Shown here piece after piece: positions 1 through 8,904 of a DNA stretch of 64,000 bases. Positions within the stretch are counted from its first letter, which is position 1; every line of letters begins with the position of its first letter. Both the position numbers and the translations under genes were made by a program. The stretch comes from GCA-2862585 sp965277895. Its GTDB lineage: Bacteria > Bacteroidota > Bacteroidia > Flavobacteriales > UBA7312. The stretch spans positions 186,001-250,000 of the forward strand of contig CBDIDR010000001.1 of NCBI GenBank assembly GCA_965277895.1, in the 5' to 3' direction. The notes under the pieces were generated by a model. That model made no database searches. It had not been told where the DNA came from and saw only the letters and a program-made list of their open reading frames with translations.

Positions 1-190
1 AATCCGCTATATAGGCATTTTGAGCTGTGGCATGGCATTGCACGCAGTTATTATCAACAATACTTTTTATGGAAGCGTAGGTGATTATAGTTTGAGGTTC
101 AGGAGTTACTATTGGCTCAGGCATTTCTTCCTTTTTGCAAGAAGAAATTACAAGAAGTAACACAAAAAAGGTAAAAATCGTTTTTTTCAT
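1..190 (-). CDS. heme c-binding lipoprotein, N-terminal part (runs off the window)
   Basis: The reading frame starts at ATG 188-190 and runs leftward off the edge, giving 63 residues. The N-terminus is a lipoprotein signal: a Lys pair, a hydrophobic stretch, then the lipobox VISSC around Cys18. A Glu/Pro-rich linker follows (EEMPEPIVTPEPQ), and then a CVQCH motif, the CxxCH covalent heme c site. The protein is therefore probably an outer-membrane or periplasmic-face c-type cytochrome of the small, single-heme 'cytochrome c domain lipoprotein' kind common in Bacteroidota. It is divergent from the acyl-CoA dehydrogenase gene. The C-terminal Met ligand and the rest of the fold lie outside the window, so the exact family cannot be assigned. 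Confidence 0.75.
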   Translation of the reverse strand, partial: MKKTIFTFFVLLLVISSCKKEEMPEPIVTPEPQTIITYASIKSIVDNNCVQCHATAQNAYIAD

Positions 191-236
191 CTGATGGATT
201 TTATTGCAATTTAGCCATTTATCATAAATTATTCAA

Positions 237-244
237 TAATTTTG
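237..244 (+). promoter_or_regulatory. candidate -7 box for gcdH
   Basis: TAATTTTG matches the Bacteroidota -7 consensus TAnnTTTG exactly and lies 22 bases before the gcdH ATG. No TTG is found at the best spacing upstream, so support is moderate. Confidence 0.4.
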
Positions 245-266
245 TACTCACTTAATATAAAACACT

Positions 267-1445
267 ATGTCAACAGATTTATTTCAAGCACCTGACTATT
301 TTCAACTCGATGACTTACTGACTGAAGAGCACAAACTCGTTCGTGATGCAGCACGTGATTGGGTTAAAAGAGAGGTATCACCAATAATAGAAGAAAGTTG
401 TCAAAAAGCTGAGTTTCCTAGTCATCTTATTTCAGGATTAGCAGAAATTGGTGCCTTTGGCCCATATATTCCTGTTGAATACGGAGGTGCTGGACTTGAC
501 CAAATTTCATACGGACTGATTATGCAAGAGCTGGAAAGAGGCGATAGTGGAATTCGTTCAACAGCATCTGTTCAATCCTCATTAGTAATGTATCCTATAT
601 ACAAATACGGCAACGAGGAGCAACGTCAGAAATACTTGCCAAAATTAGCAAGTGGCGAAATGGTAGGTTGTTTTGGCTTAACCGAACCTGATTTTGGTTC
701 CAATCCTGGAGGGATGGTAACTAATTTCAAAGACATGGGTGATCATTACTTGCTTAACGGAGCAAAGCTTTGGATATCCAATTCTCCTTTTGCAGACATT
801 GCTATTGTTTGGGCTAAGAATGAAGATGGACGAATTAAAGGACTTATTGTTGAAAGAGGAATGGAAGGCTTTTCAACTCCAGAGACTCACAACAAGTGGA
901 GCTTAAGAGCTTCAGCTACTGGTGAATTGGTATTTGACAATGTTAAAGTACCAAAGGAAAATCTATTGCCAAATAAAGATGGCTTAGGAGCACCACTAGG
1001 ATGTTTAGATTCAGCACGATACGGTATCGCTTGGGGAACTATCGGTGCAGCAATGGATTGCTACGATACAGCGCTCAGATATTCTAAACAACGCATTCAG
1101 TTTGGCAAGCCTATTGCTGGCTTTCAGCTTCAACAAAAGAAGTTAGCTGAAATGATTACTGAAATTACAAAAGCACAGTTTATTACATGGAGATTGGGTG
1201 TTCTTCGTAATGAAGGTAGAGCAACGTCTGCTCAAATATCAATGTGTAAAAGAAATAATGTAGATATGGCACTAAAGATTGCTCGTGATGCTCGACAAAT
1301 GTTGGGTGGTATGGGAATCACTGGCGAGTATCCTATTATGCGTCATATGATGAATTTAGAGTCTGTAGTTACTTATGAAGGTACGCACGACATTCATTTA
1401 CTTATCACTGGCTTAGACATCACTGGTGAAAACGCTTTTGTATAA
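267..1445 (+). CDS. gcdH: glutaryl-CoA dehydrogenase
   Basis: This is a 392-residue FAD-dependent acyl-CoA dehydrogenase. It oxidises and decarboxylates glutaryl-CoA to crotonyl-CoA in lysine and tryptophan breakdown. The domains follow the family order: N-terminal helical part (about 1-130), middle beta part with GCFGLTEPDFGSNP (134-147), and C-terminal helical part. The C-terminus carries YEGTHDIH, with Glu371 as the expected catalytic base, placed as in glutaryl-CoA dehydrogenase. Arg97 in SGIRS sits where this subfamily has its glutaryl-binding arginine. The closing TYEGTHDIHLLITG is much closer to GCDH than to short-chain acyl-CoA dehydrogenases. The gene stands alone and ends at a strong terminator. 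Its substrate would be produced by the kynurenine-branch enzymes encoded near 59-63 kb. Confidence 0.93.
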   Translation: MSTDLFQAPDYFQLDDLLTEEHKLVRDAARDWVKREVSPIIEESCQKAEFPSHLISGLAEIGAFGPYIPVEYGGAGLDQISYGLIMQELERGDSGIRSTASVQSSLVMYPIYKYGNEEQRQKYLPKLASGEMVGCFGLTEPDFGSNPGGMVTNFKDMGDHYLLNGAKLWISNSPFADIAIVWAKNEDGRIKGLIVERGMEGFSTPETHNKWSLRASATGELVFDNVKVPKENLLPNKDGLGAPLGCLDSARYGIAWGTIGAAMDCYDTALRYSKQRIQFGKPIAGFQLQQKKLAEMITEITKAQFITWRLGVLRNEGRATSAQISMCKRNNVDMALKIARDARQMLGGMGITGEYPIMRHMMNLESVVTYEGTHDIHLLITGLDITGENAFV

Positions 1446-1464
1446 AAACTAATAATACACTAAT

Positions 1465-1493
1465 AAAAAAGCTCGCAAATGCGAGCTTTTTTT
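1465..1493. terminator. bidirectional rho-independent terminator between gcdH and nrdA
   Basis: A 6-bp GC-rich stem (GCTCGC 1471-1476, GCGAGC 1481-1486) with a 4-base loop is followed by seven T and preceded by six A. It can therefore end transcripts from both convergent genes. Confidence 0.85.
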
Positions 1494-1516
1494 ATGACTA
1501 ACTAAATCGTGTTTCT

Positions 1517-3904
1517 TTATGAACCACAAGCTATACAATCGTCTGGATTGTCAATTGAACACGCAATGGCTTCTTCAGAAGTATACTCTCCTTCTTTGTT
1601 AGCAACAACTGGTTCGAGTTGAGATTTAGCTTGTTTTTGTACAGTAAACTGTATCGCCTGAGTAGCCGCTTTGGTTCTTAAGTAATACATTCCTGTTTTG
1701 AGACCTTTCTCCCAAGCGTAGAAATGCATTGACGTAATCTTACCAATATTAGGCTGATCAATAAATAAGTTTAACGATTGAGACTGGTCAATGAAGTGTC
1801 CTCTATCTGCTGACATATCAATGATATCTCTCATCTTAATTTCCCAAACTGTTTTGTAAAGGGCTTTAATGTTATCAGGAATTGATTCAATGCCTTGAAT
1901 AGAACCATTAGCCTTAATGATTTCGTTTTTCATATCGTCATTCCATAAGCCTAACTGTACTAAATCTAATAGTAAGTGTTTGTTTACTACAACAAACTCA
2001 CCTGATAATACACGTCTTGTGTAAATGTTTGAGGTGTAAGGCTCAAAGCATTCGTTATTTCCTAAGATTTGAGAAGTAGATGCTGTTGGCATAGGTGCTA
2101 ACAATAAGCTATTACGTACACCGTTTTCCTTTATCTGATTTCTCAGTTCACCCCAAGCCCATCTTCCGCTTAACTCTTCGTCTTTCTTGCCCCATAAGTT
2201 GTGCTGGAACAAACCTTGCGAGATTGGAGAACCCTCATAAGTTTGGTATGCTCCCTCTTCTTTGGCTGACTCCATTGATGATGTAAGAGCAGCAAAATAG
2301 ATGGTTTCAAAAATTTCTTCATTCAACACTTTCGCTTCTGGAGAATCGAAAGGTAAACGCAGTTTGATGAATGCATCTGCTAAACCTTGTACGCCGAGCC
2401 CTACTGGTCTGTGACGCATGTTAGAGTTTTTAGCTTCTGCAACTGGGTAATAATTTCTATCAATTACTTTGTTTAAGTTTTTAGTAATTACACGAGTAAT
2501 GTTATATAACTTTTCGTGGTCAAAAACATTTTTCTCTTCATCAATAAACATTGGTAATGCAATTGAGGCTAGGTTACAAACAGCAACCTCATCTGGAGCA
2601 GTGTACTCGATAATTTCGGTACAAAGGTTTGACGAACGGATAGTCCCTAAATTCTTTTGGTTAGACTTCTCGTTACAAGCGTCTTTGTATAGAATGTAAG
2701 GTGTGCCTGTCTCAACTTGAGACTCAACTACTTTTTCCCACAATTCTCTTGCTCTAATCGTCTTTCTACCCTTTCCTGCCTTCTCGTATTTTTTATATAA
2801 TTTCTCGAAGTCTTTCCCGTAAGTATCTGCTAAACCTGGACACTCGTTTGGACACATTAAAGTCCAATCAGCATCGTCTTTAACTCTTTGCATGAATAAA
2901 TCTGGAGCCCATAAAGCAAAGAATAAATCTCTTGCCCTCATTTCTTCCTTACCATGATTTTTTCTTAAATCTAAGAAATCAAAAATATCAGCATGCCAAG
3001 GTTCTAAGTAAATGGCAAATGAGCCTTTACGCTTACCACCACCTTGATCAACGTAACGTGCAGTATCGTTAAACACTCTTAGCATGGGAACAATTCCGTT
3101 AGACGTTCCGTTAGTTCCTCTAATATAGGAACCGGTGGCTCTTACATTGTGAATGCTTAAACCAATACCGCCCGCAGATTGAGAGATTTTTGCACACTGC
3201 TTAAGTGTATCATAAATACCATCAATACTATCGTCTTTCATAGTTAAGAGAAAGCAAGACGACATTTGAGGCTTAGGCGTACCTGCATTGAACAATGTAG
3301 GGGTAGCGTGGGTAAAGTATTTCTGCGACATCAACTCATAGGTCTCAATTGCAGACTGTATGTCTTCTTTATGAATACCAATAGCTACACGCATAAGCAT
3401 GTGCTGTGGTCTTTCAGCAATTTTTCCGTTTAACCTCAAAAGGTATGAACGCTCTAGTGTTTTGAAGCCAAAGTAGTCGTAACAAAAGTCTCTATCGTAA
3501 ATGATAGTAGAATCTAAAAGCTCTGCATTCTTCTTTATAATTTTGATAACATCATCAGCAATTAGCGGTGCTTTCTTGCCTGTCTTTGGATTAACGTAGT
3601 TGTATAAATCTACCATCGTTTCAGAAAACGACTTCTTAGTGTCCTTGTGTAGGTTTGAAACCGAGATTCTGGAAGCTAATAATGCATAATCAGGGTGACG
3701 CGTTGTCATTGAAGCAGAAACCTCAGCAGCTAAATTATCAAGCTCCGAAGTGGTTACTCCTTCATAAATCCCCTCTATTACTTTCATAGCAACAGCGGTT
3801 GGTTCTACCAAATCGCTAAAGCCATAGCATAATTTTTGTATTCGAGCCGTAATCTTATCAAACTTTATAGACTCTTTTCTTCCATCTCTTTTTACTACAA
3901 ACAT
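1517..3904 (-). CDS. nrdA: class Ia ribonucleoside-diphosphate reductase, alpha subunit
   Basis: This is the 795-residue large subunit that reduces NDPs to dNDPs. An ATP-cone regulatory domain fills about residues 1-95 (MFVVKRDGRKESIKFDKI). The active-site thiols are visible: Cys217 in SSCFLL, the thiyl-radical cysteine in NLCTEI near residue 430, and the C-terminal shuttle pair Cys790/Cys793 in CIACGS. The double-Tyr radical-transfer region should lie near the C-terminus (the MYYLRTKAA segment). The gene is 33 bases downstream of nrdB and on the same strand, so the two are co-transcribed in the order nrdB-nrdA. Length and motifs are normal for class Ia. Confidence 0.96.
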   Translation of the reverse strand: MFVVKRDGRKESIKFDKITARIQKLCYGFSDLVEPTAVAMKVIEGIYEGVTTSELDNLAAEVSASMTTRHPDYALLASRISVSNLHKDTKKSFSETMVDLYNYVNPKTGKKAPLIADDVIKIIKKNAELLDSTIIYDRDFCYDYFGFKTLERSYLLRLNGKIAERPQHMLMRVAIGIHKEDIQSAIETYELMSQKYFTHATPTLFNAGTPKPQMSSCFLLTMKDDSIDGIYDTLKQCAKISQSAGGIGLSIHNVRATGSYIRGTNGTSNGIVPMLRVFNDTARYVDQGGGKRKGSFAIYLEPWHADIFDFLDLRKNHGKEEMRARDLFFALWAPDLFMQRVKDDADWTLMCPNECPGLADTYGKDFEKLYKKYEKAGKGRKTIRARELWEKVVESQVETGTPYILYKDACNEKSNQKNLGTIRSSNLCTEIIEYTAPDEVAVCNLASIALPMFIDEEKNVFDHEKLYNITRVITKNLNKVIDRNYYPVAEAKNSNMRHRPVGLGVQGLADAFIKLRLPFDSPEAKVLNEEIFETIYFAALTSSMESAKEEGAYQTYEGSPISQGLFQHNLWGKKDEELSGRWAWGELRNQIKENGVRNSLLLAPMPTASTSQILGNNECFEPYTSNIYTRRVLSGEFVVVNKHLLLDLVQLGLWNDDMKNEIIKANGSIQGIESIPDNIKALYKTVWEIKMRDIIDMSADRGHFIDQSQSLNLFIDQPNIGKITSMHFYAWEKGLKTGMYYLRTKAATQAIQFTVQKQAKSQLEPVVANKEGEYTSEEAIACSIDNPDDCIACGS

Positions 3905-3937
3905 CCCTTTTGCTTTTTACTTGTTAAGTAACTTATT

Positions 3938-4921
3938 TTAAAAATCGTCGTCAAACGAAAAATTATCTTTTGAATCAGATGAATCACCTAAAACTCCTGC
4001 TTTTTGGTAATCTCCTACTCTTTTTTCAAAGAAATTAGTTTTCCCTTCTAAGGAAATCATTTCCATGAAATCAAATGGGTTTTCAGAATTATAAACCTTC
4101 TCGCAACCTAATTCCACTAGCAGACGGTCAGTTACAAACTCTAAATACTTGGTCATTAAATCCGAATTCATACCAATTAATTTTACTGGTAAAGATTCAA
4201 TTATAAATTCTCTTTCAATGTTTAATGCATCTACTATTATCTCTTTTATTCTTTCTTTGGGAACCTTATTAATCAGGTGGTTATTATGCAAATGACATGC
4301 AAAGTCACAGTGCAAACCTTCATCTCTACTTATAAGCTCGTTTGAGAATGTTAGACCTGGCATTAAACCTCTTTTCTTAAGCCAGAAAATAGAACAAAAG
4401 GAACCTGAGAAGAAGATCCCTTCAACAGCTGCAAAGGCAACGAGTCTTTCGGCAAAAGAATCGCTTTCAATCCATTTGATTGCCCACTCTGCTTTTTTCT
4501 TAATAGCATCAAAATGTTCTATTGCTGTAAAAAGCTGATTTCTTTCTTTCTTGTCTTTAATGTAAGTGTCGATTAATAAAGAATAGGTTTCAGAATGGAT
4601 ATTCTCCATCATAATTTGAAAACCGTAAAAGAACTTTGCCTCAGTGTACTGAACTTCATTCACAAAGTTCTCGGCTAAGTTCTCATTTACAATCCCATCA
4701 CTGGCTGCAAAAAACGCCAAAATATGCTTGATAAAATAACGTTCATCATCATTCAATTTTGATTCCCAGTCAACCAAGTCTTGATGCAAATCAATCTCCT
4801 CAGCTGTCCAAAAACTAGCTTCCTGTTTCTTATACCATTTCCAAATATCATCGTGTTCTATTGGAAATAAAACGTAGCGGTTAGCGTTATCTTGCAGTAT
4901 GGGTTCAATAGCTGTTGCCAT
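3938..4921 (-). CDS. nrdB: class Ia ribonucleotide reductase, beta subunit
   Basis: This 327-residue di-iron protein makes and stores the tyrosyl radical used by NrdA. The ferritin-like helices carry the metal ligands: Asp75 region (SDGIVNENL), Glu106 and His109 in ENIHSETY, and the later EGLHCDF Glu/His pair. The Tyr at 113 in HSETYS occupies the radical position, so the standard Tyr-radical enzyme is expected rather than a Tyr-less variant. The C-terminal tail (DNFSFDDDF) is acidic and aromatic, as needed to dock on NrdA. It is the first gene of nrdB-nrdA. The 5' side is a long AT-rich region with no recognisable NrdR box pair. Confidence 0.96.
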   Translation of the reverse strand: MATAIEPILQDNANRYVLFPIEHDDIWKWYKKQEASFWTAEEIDLHQDLVDWESKLNDDERYFIKHILAFFAASDGIVNENLAENFVNEVQYTEAKFFYGFQIMMENIHSETYSLLIDTYIKDKKERNQLFTAIEHFDAIKKKAEWAIKWIESDSFAERLVAFAAVEGIFFSGSFCSIFWLKKRGLMPGLTFSNELISRDEGLHCDFACHLHNNHLINKVPKERIKEIIVDALNIEREFIIESLPVKLIGMNSDLMTKYLEFVTDRLLVELGCEKVYNSENPFDFMEMISLEGKTNFFEKRVGDYQKAGVLGDSSDSKDNFSFDDDF

Positions 4922-5289
4922 TCTTCATTTTAAAATTTAGCGAAAGGTTTTCCTAGAGAAAATTTTGATTTCTCCTCCTTTCAGGTTAGCTTTACATTTT
5001 ACGGGATTTACTCCTAAAACAAAACCAATTCAACGTTGTAAATTCAAACAGTGCGTTTGATATATGAATTAGCTCACAACAAATGTTTCAAAAAAAAAAG
5101 ACGAAAGCAATTCAATTTTATTCACAATAAATTCAAGTTGTTAACAGTCCTCTATTTTTTTTATTTCAAAAAAAATATGCTTAATCGAGCAAGTCAAAAG
5201 TTTTCAAAAAGTCAAGATTTTTTTCAAAAAAAAATGGATGTCATTTTGCAAATTGAAAAGTTGAAAACTGAAAAACCATTTGCAATTGG
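4922..5289. other. AT-rich intergenic region upstream of nrdB
   Basis: These 368 bases lie between the nrdB start and the DUF3109 stop. They are very A/T-rich with many A runs. An 80-codon frame (5051-5293, +) exists but its Lys/Phe/Asn composition is what random AT-rich DNA gives, and it lacks a convincing start region. An 8-base palindrome CAACGTTG (5031-5038) is present. On the nrdB strand a GGAGGAG stretch lies about 50 bases before the ATG. I see no RNA gene, repeat or clear promoter. Confidence 0.5.
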
Positions 5290-5862
5290 TTAGCGTTTTT
5301 TTAAAAGTTTATCAGCTTCACATAACTCTTTAAACCATTTTTCTCCATACTGTCGGATAAGCGGTTCTTTGAGAAAACGAAAGACTGGAAGCTGTAATTT
5401 TTCACCACACTCACAGGCGGGTTTACATATATCTATGGCTTCATAATTGACTGCATCAAAGTCTTTATATTTCTCTATTCTTATCGGGAACAGATGACAG
5501 GAAATGGGTTTTTTAAAGTCGATTTTTCCGTCATTATACGTCTGCTCGATACTACACTTTGCTATTCCATCAACATCAAATGAAACAAATGCACATTCGT
5601 TATTATTTATTAAGGGAGTTGTGTTATCACCATCTGAATCGACAACATAAAAGCCTTGTTCTTCAATGGCATCAATCCCTTCTTGACGCATGTATGGTTT
5701 TACCTCATCAAAAATTTCAGACAACACTGAAAGCTCATCGTCATTCAACGGGGCTCCAGCATCTCCATCCACGCAGCACGCTCCTTTACATGCTGATAAG
5801 TCGCAAGCAAATTGTCTGTCAAATACGTCTAATGAAATAATCTTGTCTTCAATCTGAACCAT
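5290..5862 (-). CDS. DUF3109 family protein (cysteine-rich, YkgJ-like)
   Basis: About 190 residues from ATG 5860-5862 (MVQIEDKI). The N-terminus holds CDLSACKGACCVDGDAG, the Cys cluster typical of DUF3109. More cysteines follow in the middle (ISCHLFPIRI) and near the C-terminus (CKPACECGEKL). The pattern suggests metal binding, iron-sulfur or zinc, but the biochemical role of this Bacteroidota family is unknown to me. The longer frame reaching 5928 would overlap the divergent glyS start. The -7 box at 5868-5875 lies 5 bases ahead of ATG 5862, which supports the short start; ATG 5865 is the alternative. It is divergent from glyS. Confidence 0.8.
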   Translation of the reverse strand: MVQIEDKIISLDVFDRQFACDLSACKGACCVDGDAGAPLNDDELSVLSEIFDEVKPYMRQEGIDAIEEQGFYVVDSDGDNTTPLINNNECAFVSFDVDGIAKCSIEQTYNDGKIDFKKPISCHLFPIRIEKYKDFDAVNYEAIDICKPACECGEKLQLPVFRFLKEPLIRQYGEKWFKELCEADKLLKKR

Positions 5863-5867
5863 CATTA

Positions 5868-5875
5868 CAAAGATA
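5868..5875 (-). promoter_or_regulatory. -7 box for the DUF3109 gene
   Basis: On the minus strand this reads TATCTTTG, an exact TAnnTTTG match, ending 5 bases before ATG 5862. This implies a leaderless or nearly leaderless mRNA and helps choose the start. Confidence 0.45.
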
Positions 5876-5909
5876 ACGAAAGAGGATGTATAAATGTAAT
5901 GAATATGTG

Positions 5910-5917
5910 TATTTTTG
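5910..5917 (+). promoter_or_regulatory. -7 box for glyS
   Basis: TATTTTTG is an exact TAnnTTTG match that ends 4 bases before the glyS ATG at 5922. The transcript would start at or next to the initiation codon. Confidence 0.45.
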
Positions 5918-5921
5918 CGAC

Positions 5922-7452
5922 ATGGCAAATTATGAAGAGGTATTTAAAAAAGTCGTTGCTCATGCTAAAGAATATGGGTTCATTTTTCAATCCAGCGAAC
6001 TGTATGACGGACTAGCGGCAGTGTATGATTATGGTCCAAATGGATCTGAGCTCAAAAACAATATTCGTAACTATTGGTGGAAATCAATGGTTAATATGAA
6101 TGAAAATATTGTGGGCTTAGACTCTGCAATTTTTATGCACCCAACAACTTGGAAGGCGTCAGGTCATGTTGACGCTTTTAATGACCCTTTGATTGATAAT
6201 AAAGATTCTAAAAAAAGATACAGAGCCGATGTTCTTATAGAAGACTATGTGGCTAAAATTGAAGGTAAAATAGATAAAGAAGTCAAAAAAGCTGTTAAGC
6301 GTTTTGGCGATAGTTTTGATAAAGAACAGTTTGTCAGCACTAACCCAAGAGTATTGGGCTATAAGTCAAAATGCATGAGCATTATGCAACGCTTTAGCGA
6401 AGCTATGACTGCCAACAAATTGGATGATGTCAAGGCTCTTATTGAAGAGTTAGGAATCGTTTGCCCAGTATCTGGCACAACAAATTGGACGGATGTGCGT
6501 CAGTTCAATTTGATGTTTAAAACACAAATGGGTTCGACTGCTGACGGTGCTTCAGATTTATATTTGAGGCCTGAAACAGCTCAAGGTATTTTCGTTAACT
6601 TTTTAAATGTGCAGAAAACGGCACGTATGAAAATTCCTTTTGGTATAGCACAAACTGGAAAGGCATTTAGAAACGAAATTGTAGCTCGTCAGTTTATCTT
6701 CCGTATGCGAGAGTTTGAGCAAATGGAAATGCAATTTTTTGTGCGTCCAGGAGAAGAAATGAAATGGTATGAACACTGGAAAGATTCTCGTATGAAATGG
6801 CATTTGAGTCTTGGAATCGATAAAGAAGCTGTTCCGTTTTCACGATCACGACAACCTGGCTCACTATGCTAATGCTGCTTGCGATATTGAATTTAAGTTT
6901 CCTTTTGGATTCAAAGAATTAGAGGGGATACATTCGCGTACCGACTTCGACTTAAAAAGCCATCAGGAACATTCGGGACGAAAAGTGCAATACTTCGACC
7001 CTGAGATTAATGAAAGCTATGTCCCTTATGTGGTTGAGACCTCCATTGGGCTTGACCGTATGTTTTTAACTATTCTTTCTAACTCTTACAAAGAGGAAGA
7101 AGTGAACGGCGAAAACAGATTAGTTTTATCAATCCCTGCATTATTGGCCCCTGTGAAAGCAGCGGTTTTACCCCTAACTAAAAAGGATGGACTGCCAGAA
7201 AAGGCTCGTGAAATTTTGAGACTTCTTCAGTGCGACTTCCTATGTCAATACGAAGAAAAAGACTCTATTGGAAAACGTTATAGACGTCAAGATGCTATAG
7301 GCACACCTTATTGTATTACAGTAGATCACCAAACGTTGGAAGATAATACTGTTACTATTAGAGACAGAGATACTATGTCTCAAGAACGGGTTGCAATTGA
7401 CAGCTTACATTCGCTTGTCTCGCGAAAAGTAGATTTTAGAAATTACCTGTAA
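5922..7452 (+). CDS. glyS: glycyl-tRNA synthetase (homodimeric type), frameshifted as sequenced
   Basis: Two overlapping frames together make one class II glycyl-tRNA synthetase of the single-chain dimeric type. The first frame, from ATG 5922 (MANYEEVFKK), covers the N-terminal part through ELYDGLAAVYDYGPNG, the RPETAQGIF segment and motif 2 (FRNEIVARQF, MREFEQMEMQ). The second frame, entered at about 6821-6832, gives FRFHDHDNLAHYANA, motif 3 (ETSIGLDRMF) and the C-terminal anticodon-binding domain. Removing one base near 6830 restores an open frame of about 509 residues, the usual length for the family; a 2-base deletion would also explain the shift. The gene is essential and no second copy is visible here, so a sequence error or recent lesion is likelier than dead function. 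Confidence 0.9.
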
Positions 7453-7470
7453 ATCTTTTAATATAAGTAA

Positions 7471-7507
7471 AACATAAAGCCCCAAGAAGGGGCTTTATGT
7501 TTTATTT
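7471..7507 (+). terminator. rho-independent terminator after glyS
   Basis: A 13-bp perfect stem (7471-7483 with 7489-7501), loop AAGAA, followed by a T-rich stretch. It sits just past the glyS stop and immediately before the stop of the convergent sialidase remnant. Confidence 0.8.
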
Positions 7508-7508
7508 C

Positions 7509-8018
7509 TTAATGCTTTACAAAGGCTCTACTTATAAAATGACCTATATTATTACTTAACTTGAGGATATAATTGCCTTTGGATAAACCGTTTGTTTTTA
7601 GTTGCAGTTGATTAAGTCCTGATTCAATAGTATAATTTTCTTGCCATACTACTTGCCCTGATACATTTAAAATTTCACAGTATAAATTGCCCTGCTTGTC
7701 ATAAGCAAAAACAATACTCCACCACCAGCACTTAAATATCCTGGATAGGTGCTTTGCATAGCAGAGGCTGGATTAAATTGAGAGGCTTCCCAGGTATTTA
7801 TCTGTTGAGCGGAATATTTTAAAGCCTAAAGGTGATCCACTATCCATATACCCTACTACTAACTTATTAGAGTCAAGAGGGTTCATTATAATGTGTGCCT
7901 CCCCTTCTTGTCCGTTGGGATTAGACGGATTTATTGCTTCATCATAGCCTTGAGCTATGACTGATACACTAAAGAGTGTTGCAATTAATAAGAATAATTT
8001 TTCGATATTTTTTTTCAT
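7509..8018 (-). pseudogene. collapsed sialidase/BNR-like secreted protein with T9SS tail
   Basis: The frame from 8018 encodes a signal peptide (KLFLLIATLFSVSVIAQG) and then a segment resembling the N-terminus of secreted BNR/sialidase-like proteins (HIIMNPLDSNKLVVGYM, LGFKIFRSTD). It hits a frameshift near 7800 and stops at 7773. Reading on in another frame gives NTWEASQFNPASAMQS, and a second shift near 7715 gives VFAYDKQGNLY. This joins in the same frame directly to a complete T9SS type A sorting tail (ILNVSGQVVWQENY to SRAFVKH, stop 7509-7511). The propeller that should lie between is missing. So the gene has two frameshifts and a large internal deletion while both export signals survive. 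Assignment of the lost body rests on the short N-terminal part. Confidence 0.7.
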
Positions 8019-8027
8019 TTCTTTAGG

Positions 8028-8240
8028 TTATTTTTCGTTTTTAAAAAGGATAGACTTGTATTCTGGCGTTAATTTTTCTTCTAGCACATGACGTATCAAT
8101 TTTGCTTGTGTGCTGTCTTGACTTTGATTTTCAACAGAATCAAAATTTTGTGCCTTGTCCTCATTAACAATCGACTGGCTTATTGTGCAAGAGAATAAAA
8201 ATATAAATGGTAAAATGAGTAGAATAAATTTATTACACAT
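8028..8240 (-). CDS. small predicted lipoprotein
   Basis: 70 residues with an N-terminal hydrophobic signal and lipobox (FIFLFSC, Cys18), then a Ser/Gln/Asp-rich polar region. I recognise no family. It sits 9 bases upstream of the sialidase remnant on the same strand, so the two were probably co-transcribed. The lipobox argues for a real gene, but the protein is short and may be a leftover of the same decaying locus. Confidence 0.5.
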   Translation of the reverse strand: MCNKFILLILPFIFLFSCTISQSIVNEDKAQNFDSVENQSQDSTQAKLIRHVLEEKLTPEYKSILFKNEK

Positions 8241-8322
8241 GGCTTTGTTAAGTTTTTTATTATGCAGACACCTTTAAGGATGTGTCTAAGACAAAGATAA
8301 ATAAAACTTTAGTTAAATATGC

Positions 8323-8886
8323 TTACTTCCCATTAAAACTACTCATGGTCTGAGCTAAACCAATGGTACCAAAAGCTAATATCATTTTTGTAGCTTGTTC
8401 TATTCGCTCTTGCAAATCATTTTCTTCATCAGAAAGCCAATCGGATAAAACATATTGGGCTTGTTGTCCCTTCAAAAATTGACTGCCTACTCCAAAGCGA
8501 AGTCTGGCGTATTTACTGTGTCCTAAATAGTAGTTTATATCTTTCAAACCATTGTGTCCGCCGTCAGAGCCTTTGCCTCTGAGTCGTAAGGTTCCAAAAG
8601 GTAAAGCAATGTCATCTGTAACAACAAGAATATTTTCAGCACTAATTTTGAGGGATTGCATCCAGTAGTTGACTGCTTTTCCGCTCAGATTCATGAAAGT
8701 CGTGGGTTTGATAAGGTGAAAGGTTCTGGCTTTATGTTTAACAGAAGAATAATAGGCATGTTTTTCCTCTTTAAACGAAGTATTGGACAGCTCGTTAAGA
8801 GTGTCCAATACTTTAAATCCTATATTATGCCGAGTATTTTCATACTTAGCACCAGGGTTTCCTAATCCAACAATGAGGTATTTCAT
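8323..8886 (-). CDS. pth: peptidyl-tRNA hydrolase
   Basis: 187 residues, normal for the family. It releases peptides from prematurely dropped peptidyl-tRNA in the cytosol. The N-terminal GLGNPGAKYENTRHNIGF contains Asn10 and the catalytic His20. TTFMNLSGKAV and VVTDDIALPFGTLRLRGKG (the conserved Asp) follow, then GGHNGLKDI. It is the last gene of a prs-rplY-pth run, 19 bases after rplY; this order is common in Bacteroidota and other phyla. Confidence 0.96.
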   Translation of the reverse strand: MKYLIVGLGNPGAKYENTRHNIGFKVLDTLNELSNTSFKEEKHAYYSSVKHKARTFHLIKPTTFMNLSGKAVNYWMQSLKISAENILVVTDDIALPFGTLRLRGKGSDGGHNGLKDINYYLGHSKYARLRFGVGSQFLKGQQAQYVLSDWLSDEENDLQERIEQATKMILAFGTIGLAQTMSSFNGK

Positions 8887-8904
8887 TGCTTAAATATAGA
8901 AATA

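Noticed and set aside
4922..5050. NrdR-type operator upstream of nrdB
   Set aside because: No pair of matching palindromic boxes at the expected spacing could be found by eye.
5051..5293. 80-codon open frame upstream of nrdB
   Set aside because: Its composition (Lys, Phe, Asn, Gln) is what A-rich DNA gives by chance, it has no recognisable domain or start signal, and it ends against the DUF3109 stop.
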